A stretch of DNA of 64,000 nt from Chryseobacterium indologenes (GTDB taxonomy: Bacteria; Bacteroidota; Bacteroidia; Flavobacteriales; Weeksellaceae), in NCBI RefSeq assembly GCF_018362995.1, contig NZ_CP074372.1:3348001-3412000 (forward strand), in the 5' to 3' direction. Shown here piece by piece: positions 15,250 through 22,866 of this stretch (its first letter is position 1; the number at the start of each line of letters is the position of its first letter). Position numbers and translations under genes: made by a program. A model generated the notes under the pieces. It did not search any database. It had not been told where the DNA came from and saw nothing but the letters and a program-made list of their open reading frames with translations.

Positions 15250-15256
15250 AAAGCTA
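15249..15256 (-). promoter_or_regulatory. -7 element of nrtR promoter
   Basis: TAGCTTTG (TAnnTTTG) on the minus strand, 25 bases before the nrtR ATG, with a TTG about 23 bases further upstream. Confidence 0.55.
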
Positions 15257-15347
15257 CGATTTATGCTCAAATTAAAAAACAATTTCGGTTATAATAAAAG
15301 TTCCTATCTTTAAGTTATTATTCTAACCATCTTAAAACTAAATTATT

Positions 15348-15992
15348 ATGAAAAATGCATTAACAATTCTTGCTGTTGCTTTTTTATTAACAGCATGTGA
15401 AAAAGGAAAAACAACAGCTGCCAATGGTTCTGATAAAACAGATTCTACTGCAGCAAATTCTGAATGGAAACCTGTAGATTCCGCAACGGCTATGAAAAAC
15501 TGGACGGAGTATGCCACTCCGGGAGAAATGCAAAAAATGCTGGCCAAATCTGATGGGAACTGGACCGGAGAAACGACAATGTGGATGGAAAATGGAGGAA
15601 AACCTATGGTAAGTAAATCCGAAGCTACCAACAAAATGATGTATGGCGGACGTTATCAGATCACGAATCACAAAGGCAACTTTATGGGAATGCCTTTTGA
15701 AGGGATGAGCATTGTAGGATATGACAACGCAAAGAAGAAGTTTGTCAGCACATGGATAGACAATATGGGAACCGGAATCATGCATAGCGAAGGAGACTGG
15801 AATGCTTCTACAAAATCAGTTGAATTTAAGGGAAAAATGACGGATCCTTCAAGACCTGGCAAAGATTGTGATTTCAGAGAGGTTTTCACATTTGTAGATG
15901 ATAACAATCAAAAACTGGAAATGTATGGTCCTGATTCCAAAACCGGAAAAGAATATAAAACAATGGAAATAAAGTATACCCGTAAAAAATAA
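15348..15992 (+). CDS. DUF1579-family lipoprotein
   Basis: The 214-residue protein has a signal peptide with a lipobox (FLLTAC, Cys 17), so it should be lipid-anchored. After a Ser/Thr/Ala-rich linker, residues ~60-214 form a DUF1579-like beta-barrel domain: DGNWTGETTMWMENGG, GGRYQITNHKGNFMG, FEGMSIVGYDNAKKKF and WIDNMGTGIMHSEG. This lipocalin-like family has no settled function. It is monocistronic, divergent from nrtR by about 120 bases, and ends at a strong terminator. Confidence 0.85.
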   Translation: MKNALTILAVAFLLTACEKGKTTAANGSDKTDSTAANSEWKPVDSATAMKNWTEYATPGEMQKMLAKSDGNWTGETTMWMENGGKPMVSKSEATNKMMYGGRYQITNHKGNFMGMPFEGMSIVGYDNAKKKFVSTWIDNMGTGIMHSEGDWNASTKSVEFKGKMTDPSRPGKDCDFREVFTFVDDNNQKLEMYGPDSKTGKEYKTMEIKYTRKK

Positions 15993-16000
15993 AACAAAAA

Positions 16001-16030
16001 AAACCGCTTCAGACGAAGCGGTTTTTTTTT
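16001..16030. terminator. Bidirectional terminator between DUF1579 lipoprotein and lepA
   Basis: A 10-bp perfect stem (AAACCGCTTC, loop AGAC, GAAGCGGTTT) is flanked by A and T runs, and serves converging genes. Confidence 0.88.
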
Positions 16031-16038
16031 ATAATGAA

Positions 16039-17835
16039 TTAATCATTCAGTTTTAATACAGCCATGAATGCTGACTGCGGTACTTCTACTCTACCAATCT
16101 GCTTCATTTTCTTCTTACCTTCTTTCTGCTTTTCCAATAGCTTACGCTTTCTGGAAATATCCCCACCATAACATTTTGCGGTAACGTCTTTTCTTAAGGC
16201 TTTAATCGTTTCTCTTGCGATTACTTTAGTCCCTAATGCCGCCTGAACAGCAATATCGAACTGTTGTCTAGGAATCAGCTCACGAAGCTTTTCACACATT
16301 CTTTTACCAATGTAATAAGCATTAGAATCGTGAATCAATGAAGACAATGCATCTACCATATCACCATTGATCAGGATATCCATTTTTACAAGCTTGGAAG
16401 CTCTGAATCCTATCGGGTGATAATCAAATGAAGCATATCCTTTGGAGATTGATTTTAATCTGTCATAGAAATCAAATACAACTTCAGCAAGAGGCATATT
16501 GAAAATCAATTCCACTCTTTCTGATGTTAAATAACTCTGGTTAACGATCTCACCTCTCTTTTCAATGCACAAAGTCATTACGGCTCCAACGAAATCGGAT
16601 TTTGTAATGATTGAAGCTTTAATGAAAGGTTCTTCTACCCTATCCATCGTTGAAGGGTCCATCATTTCTGACGGGTTGTTGATCAGAATCGGAACTTCAG
16701 GTTCTTTTTTAGTATATCCAAAATAAGATACGTTCGGTACCGTAGTGATCACGTTCATATTGAACTCTCTGTCAAGACGTTCCTGAACAATTTCCATGTG
16801 AAGCATTCCTAAGAATCCGCAACGGAAACCAAAACCAAGAGCAGCAGAACTTTCCGGTTCAAAAACCAGAGAAGCATCATTCAGTCTTAATTTTTCAAGC
16901 GAGAATCTAAGCTCTTCAAAATCCTCAGAATCAATTGGATAAATACCGGCAAATACCATTGGCTTTACTTCCTCAAATCCGTCAATCGGACCATCAGCTG
17001 GTTTTTCAAAAGAAGTAATGGTATCTCCTACTTTTACCTCACGGGCATCTTTAATCCCTGAAACCAGATATCCTACGTCTCCACATTGAATTGTTTTCTT
17101 TGGAACCTGCTTCAGTTTTAGTGTACCTACCTCATCAGCTCCATATTCTTTTCCGGTTGCAAAAAATTTAATCTTCTCGTTTTTAGAAATGCTTCCGTTT
17201 ACTACTTTGAAATAAGCTTCAATTCCTCTGAATGGATTGTATACCGAGTCAAAAATCAAAGCTTGAAGTGGTCCGTCAGGATTTCCTACCGGTGCAGGAA
17301 TTCTTTCTACGATCTGCTCCAGAAGATGATGAACACCTTCTCCTGTTTTCCCAGAAACCCTCAATACATCTTCATATTCACATCCGATAAGGTTCATAAT
17401 CTCATCGGTTACTTCTTCAGGATTGGCAGACGGAAGGTCAATTTTATTCAGAATAGGAATAATTGTTAAATCATTTTCCAATGCTAAATAAAGGTTACTG
17501 ATGGTTTGTGCCTGAATACTCTGTGCAGCATCTACGATAAGAAGAGCACCTTCACAGGCAGCAATAGAACGGGATACTTCATAAGAAAAGTCAACGTGTC
17601 CCGGTGTATCAATAAGGTTTAGAATATATTTTTCTCCTTTATACTCATAATCCATCTGGATGGCGTGTGACTTGATGGTAATCCCACGTTCTTTCTCCAA
17701 ATCCATATCATCAAGCGTCTGAGACTGAAGTTCTCTTTGGGTAACCGTATTCGTGTACTCCAATAGACGGTCTGCCAGGGTACTTTTACCGTGGTCGATA
17801 TGAGCGATTATGCAAAAATTTCGTATGTTTTTCAT
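16039..17835 (-). CDS. lepA: Elongation factor 4 (LepA), translational GTPase
   Basis: The 598-residue protein has normal length and all G motifs: AHIDHGKST at residue 10, DTPGHVDF at about 77 and NKIDLP at about 131. [15 protein letters not shown] in the middle and the C-terminal Lys-rich [20 protein letters not shown] are hallmark LepA segments. It acts on ribosomes, in back-translocation or in subunit biogenesis under stress. A TATCTTTG promoter box sits just upstream (17855-17862). It is monocistronic. Confidence 0.98.
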   Translation of the reverse strand: MKNIRNFCIIAHIDHGKSTLADRLLEYTNTVTQRELQSQTLDDMDLEKERGITIKSHAIQMDYEYKGEKYILNLIDTPGHVDFSYEVSRSIAACEGALLIVDAAQSIQAQTISNLYLALENDLTIIPILNKIDLPSANPEEVTDEIMNLIGCEYEDVLRVSGKTGEGVHHLLEQIVERIPAPVGNPDGPLQALIFDSVYNPFRGIEAYFKVVNGSISKNEKIKFFATGKEYGADEVGTLKLKQVPKKTIQCGDVGYLVSGIKDAREVKVGDTITSFEKPADGPIDGFEEVKPMVFAGIYPIDSEDFEELRFSLEKLRLNDASLVFEPESSAALGFGFRCGFLGMLHMEIVQERLDREFNMNVITTVPNVSYFGYTKKEPEVPILINNPSEMMDPSTMDRVEEPFIKASIITKSDFVGAVMTLCIEKRGEIVNQSYLTSERVELIFNMPLAEVVFDFYDRLKSISKGYASFDYHPIGFRASKLVKMDILINGDMVDALSSLIHDSNAYYIGKRMCEKLRELIPRQQFDIAVQAALGTKVIARETIKALRKDVTAKCYGGDISRKRKLLEKQKEGKKKMKQIGRVEVPQSAFMAVLKLND

Positions 17836-17854
17836 TTAAGAATCTTGTAATTTG

Positions 17855-17862
17855 CAAAGATA
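17855..17862 (-). promoter_or_regulatory. -7 element of lepA promoter
   Basis: TATCTTTG (TAnnTTTG) on the minus strand, 19 bases before the ATG; this gives a very short leader. Confidence 0.5.
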
Positions 17863-17958
17863 AGAAAATGCAAGAGAATTTTTCATTCTAATTCTTTCTT
17901 TTAACTGAAACACAGATAACAATAGGAAAAGAGGCAAAATTTTCCCACTTTTCAAATA

Positions 17959-18978
17959 TTATTTTGTTTTGCCAAAGTCTTCAGATAACAGATAATTTCC
18001 AGTTAAAGGATCAAGATAAACTTTAGGTCCTACAGCATTCTTTCTCTTGCCTGATAAACTGACATCTATCACTGCACCAATAACGCCACCAATCAGACCA
18101 CCAGCAGCTGCTCCAATTGTAACCCCGGTTGTTGCCGTTTCAGGAAACAGTTCTGCTTTTGTTACTTCAATATAAAGCCCATTCTCATCTTTAAAAATCT
18201 CAGTGTAACCCACAGGAATATTTTTGTATGCGATACCCTTATAGACAAAAGCATAAAAATGTCTTATTGGTGTTTTTTCCGCTCCTTTTACGGCCTTTGT
18301 AACGATTCCCTTATCATTAGCCTGCAAAGTAAATCCAGGTTCAGGATTGTGAGTAAAAAAGCTATAATAGTCTTTGTAAACCCCTTCTTTAAGTTCATTT
18401 GCTTTTAGAATGCTCAGTTTTTCTTTTAATACAGAGGTATAGTCAGGAAAATCATTTTCTGAAATACTAATTTCCCAAGGGGTAGCTTTATAGGATTCTT
18501 TAAAAAGATCAGTAAGAATTAAAGTTGTTTTTCTTGCCAGACTTTGTGCCAGATAAGGTGTTGTACGGGATGAAACTATTGCTATTGTATCTTTTCTGTC
18601 AATAAAATGATATCCGTCTTCTTTTTTAAGGAATGTACTCGCTCTTAATTCAAGCTTTCCTATAGAGTACTTTTCTTTTTTGTCTTCTGAAATATTCAAA
18701 CTTTCCAGCAATAGGACCAGATCATTATTTCCTCTTTCAGGATTGTATTTATAAAACCAGTCCTCTATGTCTTTACGGGCATTATTTTCAAAAACAACTT
18801 TCACTTCGTCCTTATGATACATAACTGTGCCAACTTCCTGACTGGGTCTCTGATCTATCACCGTAAGGCTTTTAACAGAGCTTTTACTGTCTTTAATAGA
18901 TTTTGAAAGATCAATCGTTTCTGTTTTCTGTCCAAATAATACTATCGAAAATAATAAAAAGAAAAGTGTTTTTTTCAT
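17959..18978 (-). CDS. Secreted or envelope protein of unknown function with glycine-zipper segment
   Basis: The 339-residue protein starts with a signal peptide ending near VLFGQ. The body (residues ~20-280) has mixed beta content with no motif I recognise. Near residues 281-305 there is a glycine-zipper-like hydrophobic stretch (IGAAAGGLIGGVIGAVID), which can insert into or line membranes. It ends with a YLDPLTGNYLLSEDFG segment. It stands alone between lepA and the sigma factor operon. Function unknown. Confidence 0.7.
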   Translation of the reverse strand: MKKTLFFLLFSIVLFGQKTETIDLSKSIKDSKSSVKSLTVIDQRPSQEVGTVMYHKDEVKVVFENNARKDIEDWFYKYNPERGNNDLVLLLESLNISEDKKEKYSIGKLELRASTFLKKEDGYHFIDRKDTIAIVSSRTTPYLAQSLARKTTLILTDLFKESYKATPWEISISENDFPDYTSVLKEKLSILKANELKEGVYKDYYSFFTHNPEPGFTLQANDKGIVTKAVKGAEKTPIRHFYAFVYKGIAYKNIPVGYTEIFKDENGLYIEVTKAELFPETATTGVTIGAAAGGLIGGVIGAVIDVSLSGKRKNAVGPKVYLDPLTGNYLLSEDFGKTK

Positions 18979-19024
18979 AAGTGATACTTTCCGGTAAAAG
19001 TAATTTTTTTATTGTAAAAATTAA

Positions 19025-19056
19025 ACGGCTCTCACAGAAAGTTCTGTAAGAGCCGT
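19025..19056 (-). terminator. Terminator of the ECF sigma factor operon
   Basis: A long hairpin: 8-bp outer stem (ACGGCTCT/AGAGCCGT), a C-A mismatch, a 6-bp inner stem (ACAGAA/TTCTGT) and a 2-base loop. A modest T-rich stretch follows on the minus strand. Confidence 0.7.
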
Positions 19057-19078
19057 CCAACATTAAAAAAATAAACTA

Positions 19079-19588
19079 TTATGGGTTTTGTTTAGGTCCC
19101 GAAGCATCTTGATTTCCGTGAGGTTTTCTTTCATCCATTTTATCCTTCATCATTTTCTCGGATTGAAACAGCTTCAGAACTTTCTGGCAGGGAATTACCT
19201 GCTGCATTTTTTCTGCATATTTTTTTCTGTTATCCAACAGTTTTTGTCCTACTTCAAAGCTTTGCTGCAATTTAGCTTTGGCTTCCTCATCTGTAAGAGT
19301 TTCAGGATCAAAGCTTGAGTTAAACTGACTTTTTATTTGCTTCTGGCTGTCCAGATATTCGTTGTACAATTGTGTAAATTCGGCTTTATCTCCCGGATCG
19401 ACATTAAGATTATCCATAATCATATTGTTCCTGAATTTCTTCAGGAGTTCTTTTCTCTCTTCCGGAGAAAGATTATTGATGACTTCCTTTCTTTGCTTAG
19501 GGTCCATCTTTTTCCAGTCGTAATCAGTCCTTTGAGCATTTAGTCCAAAGCCATAAATAATCAAAAACGTCAATAATATCTTTTTCAT
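19079..19588 (-). CDS. Periplasmic Spy/CpxP-like protein, third gene of ECF sigma operon
   Basis: The 169-residue protein has a signal peptide (ends near GLNAQ) and a highly charged helical body: LSPEERKELLKKFRNN, then a long helix with FEVGQKLLDNRKKYAEKMQQ. Helix-rich secreted proteins with such patterns resemble Spy/CpxP stress chaperone-sensors. It is 6 bases after the anti-sigma-like gene and probably feeds back on it or answers the same stress. The family call is by pattern only. Confidence 0.65.
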   Translation of the reverse strand: MKKILLTFLIIYGFGLNAQRTDYDWKKMDPKQRKEVINNLSPEERKELLKKFRNNMIMDNLNVDPGDKAEFTQLYNEYLDSQKQIKSQFNSSFDPETLTDEEAKAKLQQSFEVGQKLLDNRKKYAEKMQQVIPCQKVLKLFQSEKMMKDKMDERKPHGNQDASGPKQNP

Positions 19589-19594
19589 TTTCTT

Positions 19595-20137
19595 TTAATT
19601 ATAAATATCCAAATAAACGTCCTGAGTCGAATTACTTGCTAACTCTGCAATTTCAGAGTTAGAAAACGAATCCAGATATTCATTTATTCGTGTTTCTTCT
19701 TTTTTCTTCACGGCTTTCACCGGTTTTGGTGTATCAATTGTTTTTTCAGATTCGCTTACACTTTTATAAGCATAATCATCATTACTATTTTGATTTTCAA
19801 CTGTTTGATTATTATTTTCAACAGAAGTTAAATCAGATTTTAAAGTTTCGTATGCAAGCTCACCTTCTGTTTTGGGTTCTTTGGTATTGGCAGCATATGC
19901 TATTTCAGAATTCAATCCTTTCTGAGCAGAATCATTATCCGAATTGAAAACATAAGTTGCTCCAAAGATCAAAGCCAGAGATGCCGCTGCAGCATACATC
20001 CAGTTCAGCTTAAAGACAGGTGCTTTTTTACTTGTCTTTATATCATTCATAACGTTCTCCTGAATACTTTCAAACATATTATCAGGAACTGTGTAAATGT
20101 TCTTACGCTCTAATTTTTCTATGTCGAACTCTTTCAT
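19595..20137 (-). CDS. Probable anti-sigma factor, single membrane span
   Basis: The 180-residue protein starts at the ATG at 20137. Its N-terminal ~40 residues are cytosolic (IEKLERKNIYTVPDNMFESI), with one membrane helix at about residues 45-62 (YAAAASLALIFGATYVF), then a Ser/Asn/Glu-rich periplasmic region. A single-span protein encoded directly after an ECF sigma gene is the usual anti-sigma arrangement. There is no zinc-type HxxxCxxC motif. The role is inferred from position and topology. Confidence 0.65.
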   Translation of the reverse strand: MKEFDIEKLERKNIYTVPDNMFESIQENVMNDIKTSKKAPVFKLNWMYAAAASLALIFGATYVFNSDNDSAQKGLNSEIAYAANTKEPKTEGELAYETLKSDLTSVENNNQTVENQNSNDDYAYKSVSESEKTIDTPKPVKAVKKKEETRINEYLDSFSNSEIAELASNSTQDVYLDIYN

Positions 20138-20155
20138 CTTTGTTGGGATCAAAAA

Positions 20156-20707
20156 TTATCTTTCGTAATTTTCTTTAATATAATCTTCTATTTTTTGTTT
20201 GGCATAATGATAATTCGTTTTCAAAGTTCCTACTGACATATCTACAATTTTTGATATTTCTTCGTAGGGTAAATCATCATAATACCGCATCATAAATACC
20301 AATTTCTGCTTTTCAGGCAGGCTTTGTATAGCGCTCTGCAGCAAAATCTGTATTTCCTCAGCATCTCCTTCGGTATTGTCAGCTACAAGATTCTGCATGT
20401 GATACTCCGGATCTTCATCAGTTTTCTGCATTTTCTTCATTTTGTTCACCTGCTGCAATGCTTCGTTGGTTGCAATTCTGTACAACCAGGTATACAGCTG
20501 GCTATCATTTTTGAACTGATGAAAATTTTGATAAGCTTTTATAAAAGTTTCCTGCAAAGTATCCTGTGCAAGATCTCCGTCCACAATAATTCTTCTTATG
20601 TGCCAGTACAATCTGCTTTGATAGGCATCCATCAAGGCCCGGACTCCTTTATCCTGGGTCCGTGGATTCTGCATCAACGAAATAATCTCCGCGTCCTTAA
20701 TCTTCAT
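20156..20707 (-). CDS. ECF-type RNA polymerase sigma factor
   Basis: The 183-residue protein has region 2 (DLAQDTLQETFIKAYQNFHQ at about residue 45, then YTWLYRIATNEAL) and region 4 (LPEKQKLVFMMRYYDDLPYE, then VDMSVGTLKTNYHYAKQKI). It is the first gene of a three-gene operon with a membrane anti-sigma and a Spy-like secreted protein, so it likely reports envelope stress. A TATTTTTG box lies 27 bases upstream. Confidence 0.93.
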   Translation of the reverse strand: MKIKDAEIISLMQNPRTQDKGVRALMDAYQSRLYWHIRRIIVDGDLAQDTLQETFIKAYQNFHQFKNDSQLYTWLYRIATNEALQQVNKMKKMQKTDEDPEYHMQNLVADNTEGDAEEIQILLQSAIQSLPEKQKLVFMMRYYDDLPYEEISKIVDMSVGTLKTNYHYAKQKIEDYIKENYER

Positions 20708-20733
20708 AAGATGCCTTACATTGTTTTGGATTA

Positions 20734-20741
20734 CAAAAATA
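20734..20741 (-). promoter_or_regulatory. -7 element of the ECF sigma operon
   Basis: TATTTTTG (TAnnTTTG) on the minus strand, with a TTG about 22 bases upstream. It resembles the housekeeping promoter rather than a special ECF site. Confidence 0.45.
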
Positions 20742-20876
20742 ACTGAAAGTTAAATTAAATCTTCAATTTTCAATTAAATATTTAAAATAATATGAGACAC
20801 TTACGCAATAAACGTGCCCATATTGAAAGTCAGGATTTCTGAGCCCATCTTCCTTTCCCGGCTCAGCTTAATATCT

Positions 20877-20884
20877 TATATTTG
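20877..20884 (+). promoter_or_regulatory. -7 element of the DUF2520 operon, leaderless geometry
   Basis: TATATTTG ends 4 bases before the ATG at 20889, placing the expected transcription start at or inside the start codon. Confidence 0.45.
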
Positions 20885-20888
20885 TTAT

Positions 20889-21638
20889 ATGCAAATTGTA
20901 ATTATCGGTTCCGGAAATGTTGCCTATCATATGGCAAAAGCTTTCACTTTGAAAAGCATTCCCCTGGCCCAGATTTTTGGCAGGAACGAAAAAGAATTAA
21001 GTAAAATTTCAGAAGAATTAAATATTCCGTATTCCACAGATCATCTGGAGGAAGCGGATCTTTATATCATCTGTGTAAGTGATCATTCTGTGGAAGATGT
21101 TTCAAAGATCATTACCAAAAAAGATTGTTTGGTTGCCCATACTTCCGGATCGCTTCCAAAAGAAGTTTTGTCTGGTGAATACCGGAAAGCCAGCTTCTAC
21201 CCTTTACAGACTTTTTCTAAGTCAAAAGAACTGGAATATGAAAAAATTCCGTTTTTTGTAGAAGCTGAGAATGAAGAAGACCAGAAAATATTGCTTGACC
21301 TTGCTTCACAGGTTTCAGAGAAAGTGATGGAAAGCAGCCACGAAAAAAGAAAATATATTCACTTGACAGCTGTTTTCGCCTGCAATTTTGTGAATCATCT
21401 TTTTTCCAGGGCTAAAGAAATTTCAGATTCTCAGGAAATTCCGTTTGATTATTTCTTACCGCTGATTGATGAAACGGTTCAGAAAATTTATGAAATTGAA
21501 CCCAAGCAGGCACAAACAGGACCAGCAGTGAGAAATGATGTAAGAATTCTACACCTGCATGAACAGTTATTAAAAGACGAAAGTCTTGAAATTTATAAAA
21601 CAATGAATCATTCTATTCAGAAAATGTATGAGTTATAA
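20889..21638 (+). CDS. Rossmann-fold and DUF2520 domain protein
   Basis: The 249-residue protein starts with a dinucleotide-binding pattern (IVIIGSGNVAYHMAKAF); a longer upstream in-frame start has no such support and would pass through the promoter box. Residues ~60-125 complete the Rossmann part (VAHTSGSLP, SFYPLQTFS). The second half is the helical DUF2520 domain (YIHLTAVFACNFVNHLF). It resembles ketopantoate/pyrroline-carboxylate reductase folds, but its substrate is not known. The stop overlaps the next gene by 11 bases, so the two are coupled. Confidence 0.88.
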   Translation: MQIVIIGSGNVAYHMAKAFTLKSIPLAQIFGRNEKELSKISEELNIPYSTDHLEEADLYIICVSDHSVEDVSKIITKKDCLVAHTSGSLPKEVLSGEYRKASFYPLQTFSKSKELEYEKIPFFVEAENEEDQKILLDLASQVSEKVMESSHEKRKYIHLTAVFACNFVNHLFSRAKEISDSQEIPFDYFLPLIDETVQKIYEIEPKQAQTGPAVRNDVRILHLHEQLLKDESLEIYKTMNHSIQKMYEL

Positions 21639-22146
21639 AGAGAAATTAAAAGATATTAAAGCATTTGTATTTGATGTTGACGGGGTTTTCACAGACGGAA
21701 GTGTTTATCTGCTTCCCGGAGGAAATATGTGCAGGGTAATGAATGTTCTGGACGGATATGCAGTAGTGAAAGCATTAAAAAACAACTATTTGATCGGAGT
21801 GATTACCGGAGGAAATGATGAAATGGTAAAACACAGAATCAATTATCTGGGTATTCAGGATTATTACCCGAAATCCCACAATAAAATAGATGATTTTGAA
21901 GATTTTAAAAAGAAACACAATCTTAAAAATGAAGAAATACTGACCATGGGTGATGATCTTCCGGATATTCATATTATGGAAAGTTCAGCTATTGCGGCAT
22001 GTCCTGAAAATGCAGTTCCTGAGGTAAAGGGAATCTCCGATTATATTTCCCCGAAAAAAGGTGGAACCGGAGCAGTACGCGATGTGATAGAACAGGTAAT
22101 GAAGGTCCAGGGCAACTGGCATGATGATAACACTCAATCTGTATAA
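21628..22146 (+). CDS. HAD-IIIA phosphatase, KdsC-like
   Basis: The 172-residue protein carries the HAD motifs FDVDGVFTDG (residues 15-24), VITGG (about 57), a Lys in PKSHNKIDD and GDDLPD (about 111). Size and GVFTDG are typical of KdsC, the 3-deoxy-D-manno-octulosonate 8-phosphate phosphatase of LPS core synthesis, which lacks a cap and works as a tetramer. kdsA and kdsB are not nearby, so another sugar phosphate is possible. It overlaps the DUF2520 gene. Confidence 0.85.
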   Translation: MSYKEKLKDIKAFVFDVDGVFTDGSVYLLPGGNMCRVMNVLDGYAVVKALKNNYLIGVITGGNDEMVKHRINYLGIQDYYPKSHNKIDDFEDFKKKHNLKNEEILTMGDDLPDIHIMESSAIAACPENAVPEVKGISDYISPKKGGTGAVRDVIEQVMKVQGNWHDDNTQSV

Positions 22147-22154
22147 TTCCCGGT

Positions 22155-22718
22155 ATGAAATTACTTTTAGCATCTCAATCACCAAGAAGAAAAGAACTTC
22201 TTTCAAGCCTGGGTTTTGAATTTGAAGTCGTAAAAATAGACTGTGAAGAAATTCTTCCCGAACATATAAAAATAGAAGAAGCTGCAGCTTACCTGTCTGA
22301 TTTAAAAGCAGATGCTTTCAGGCGTCTGGAAGCTGATGAAGTCCTGTTAACTGCTGATACTGTTGTAGCTATTGATAATCAGATTCTTGGAAAACCTAAA
22401 GATGAAGCTGACGCATACAAAATGCTTCAGAGTCTTTCCGGAAAAACTCATCAGGTTTATACGGGAATCACTATCAAAACTGCAGATAAATCTATTACAG
22501 AAACGGATGTTGCTGATGTCACTCTTGATAGCCTCTCTGATGAAGAAATAAACTATTACATTCAAAACTATAAGCCTTTCGATAAAGCGGGAAGCTATGG
22601 TATTCAGGAATGGCTGGGAATGGCAAAGATCACAAGTCTTACAGGAAGTTTTTATACGATTATGGGACTTCCTACCCATCTTGTCTACAAAATATTGAAA
22701 GAAACCTCCCTGATTTAA
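22155..22718 (+). CDS. maf: Maf-family nucleotide pyrophosphatase
   Basis: The 187-residue protein begins with the Maf signature LLASQSPRRKELLSSLG, and has ADTVVAIDNQILGKP (residue ~68) and AGSYGIQEW (about 144). Maf proteins split non-canonical or modified nucleoside triphosphates, typically dTTP/UTP or m7GTP. It lies 8 bases after the KdsC-like gene and appears to end that operon. Confidence 0.95.
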   Translation: MKLLLASQSPRRKELLSSLGFEFEVVKIDCEEILPEHIKIEEAAAYLSDLKADAFRRLEADEVLLTADTVVAIDNQILGKPKDEADAYKMLQSLSGKTHQVYTGITIKTADKSITETDVADVTLDSLSDEEINYYIQNYKPFDKAGSYGIQEWLGMAKITSLTGSFYTIMGLPTHLVYKILKETSLI

Positions 22719-22866
22719 AAATTATTAAGGTTCTCAATATCGATTAAAGAAGAAATAAAATGTTTCCGAAAGAAATATAAATATTATTCATTATAAAATT
22801 TTATTATTTTTACAAAATCAGCAAACCGCTGATAATAAAAAGCAGATTAGCGAGTTATATTGAATA

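Noticed and set aside
20814..20888. 25-codon N-terminal extension of the DUF2520 protein
   Set aside because: It runs through the promoter box and puts unrelated residues before the Rossmann GxGxxA motif.
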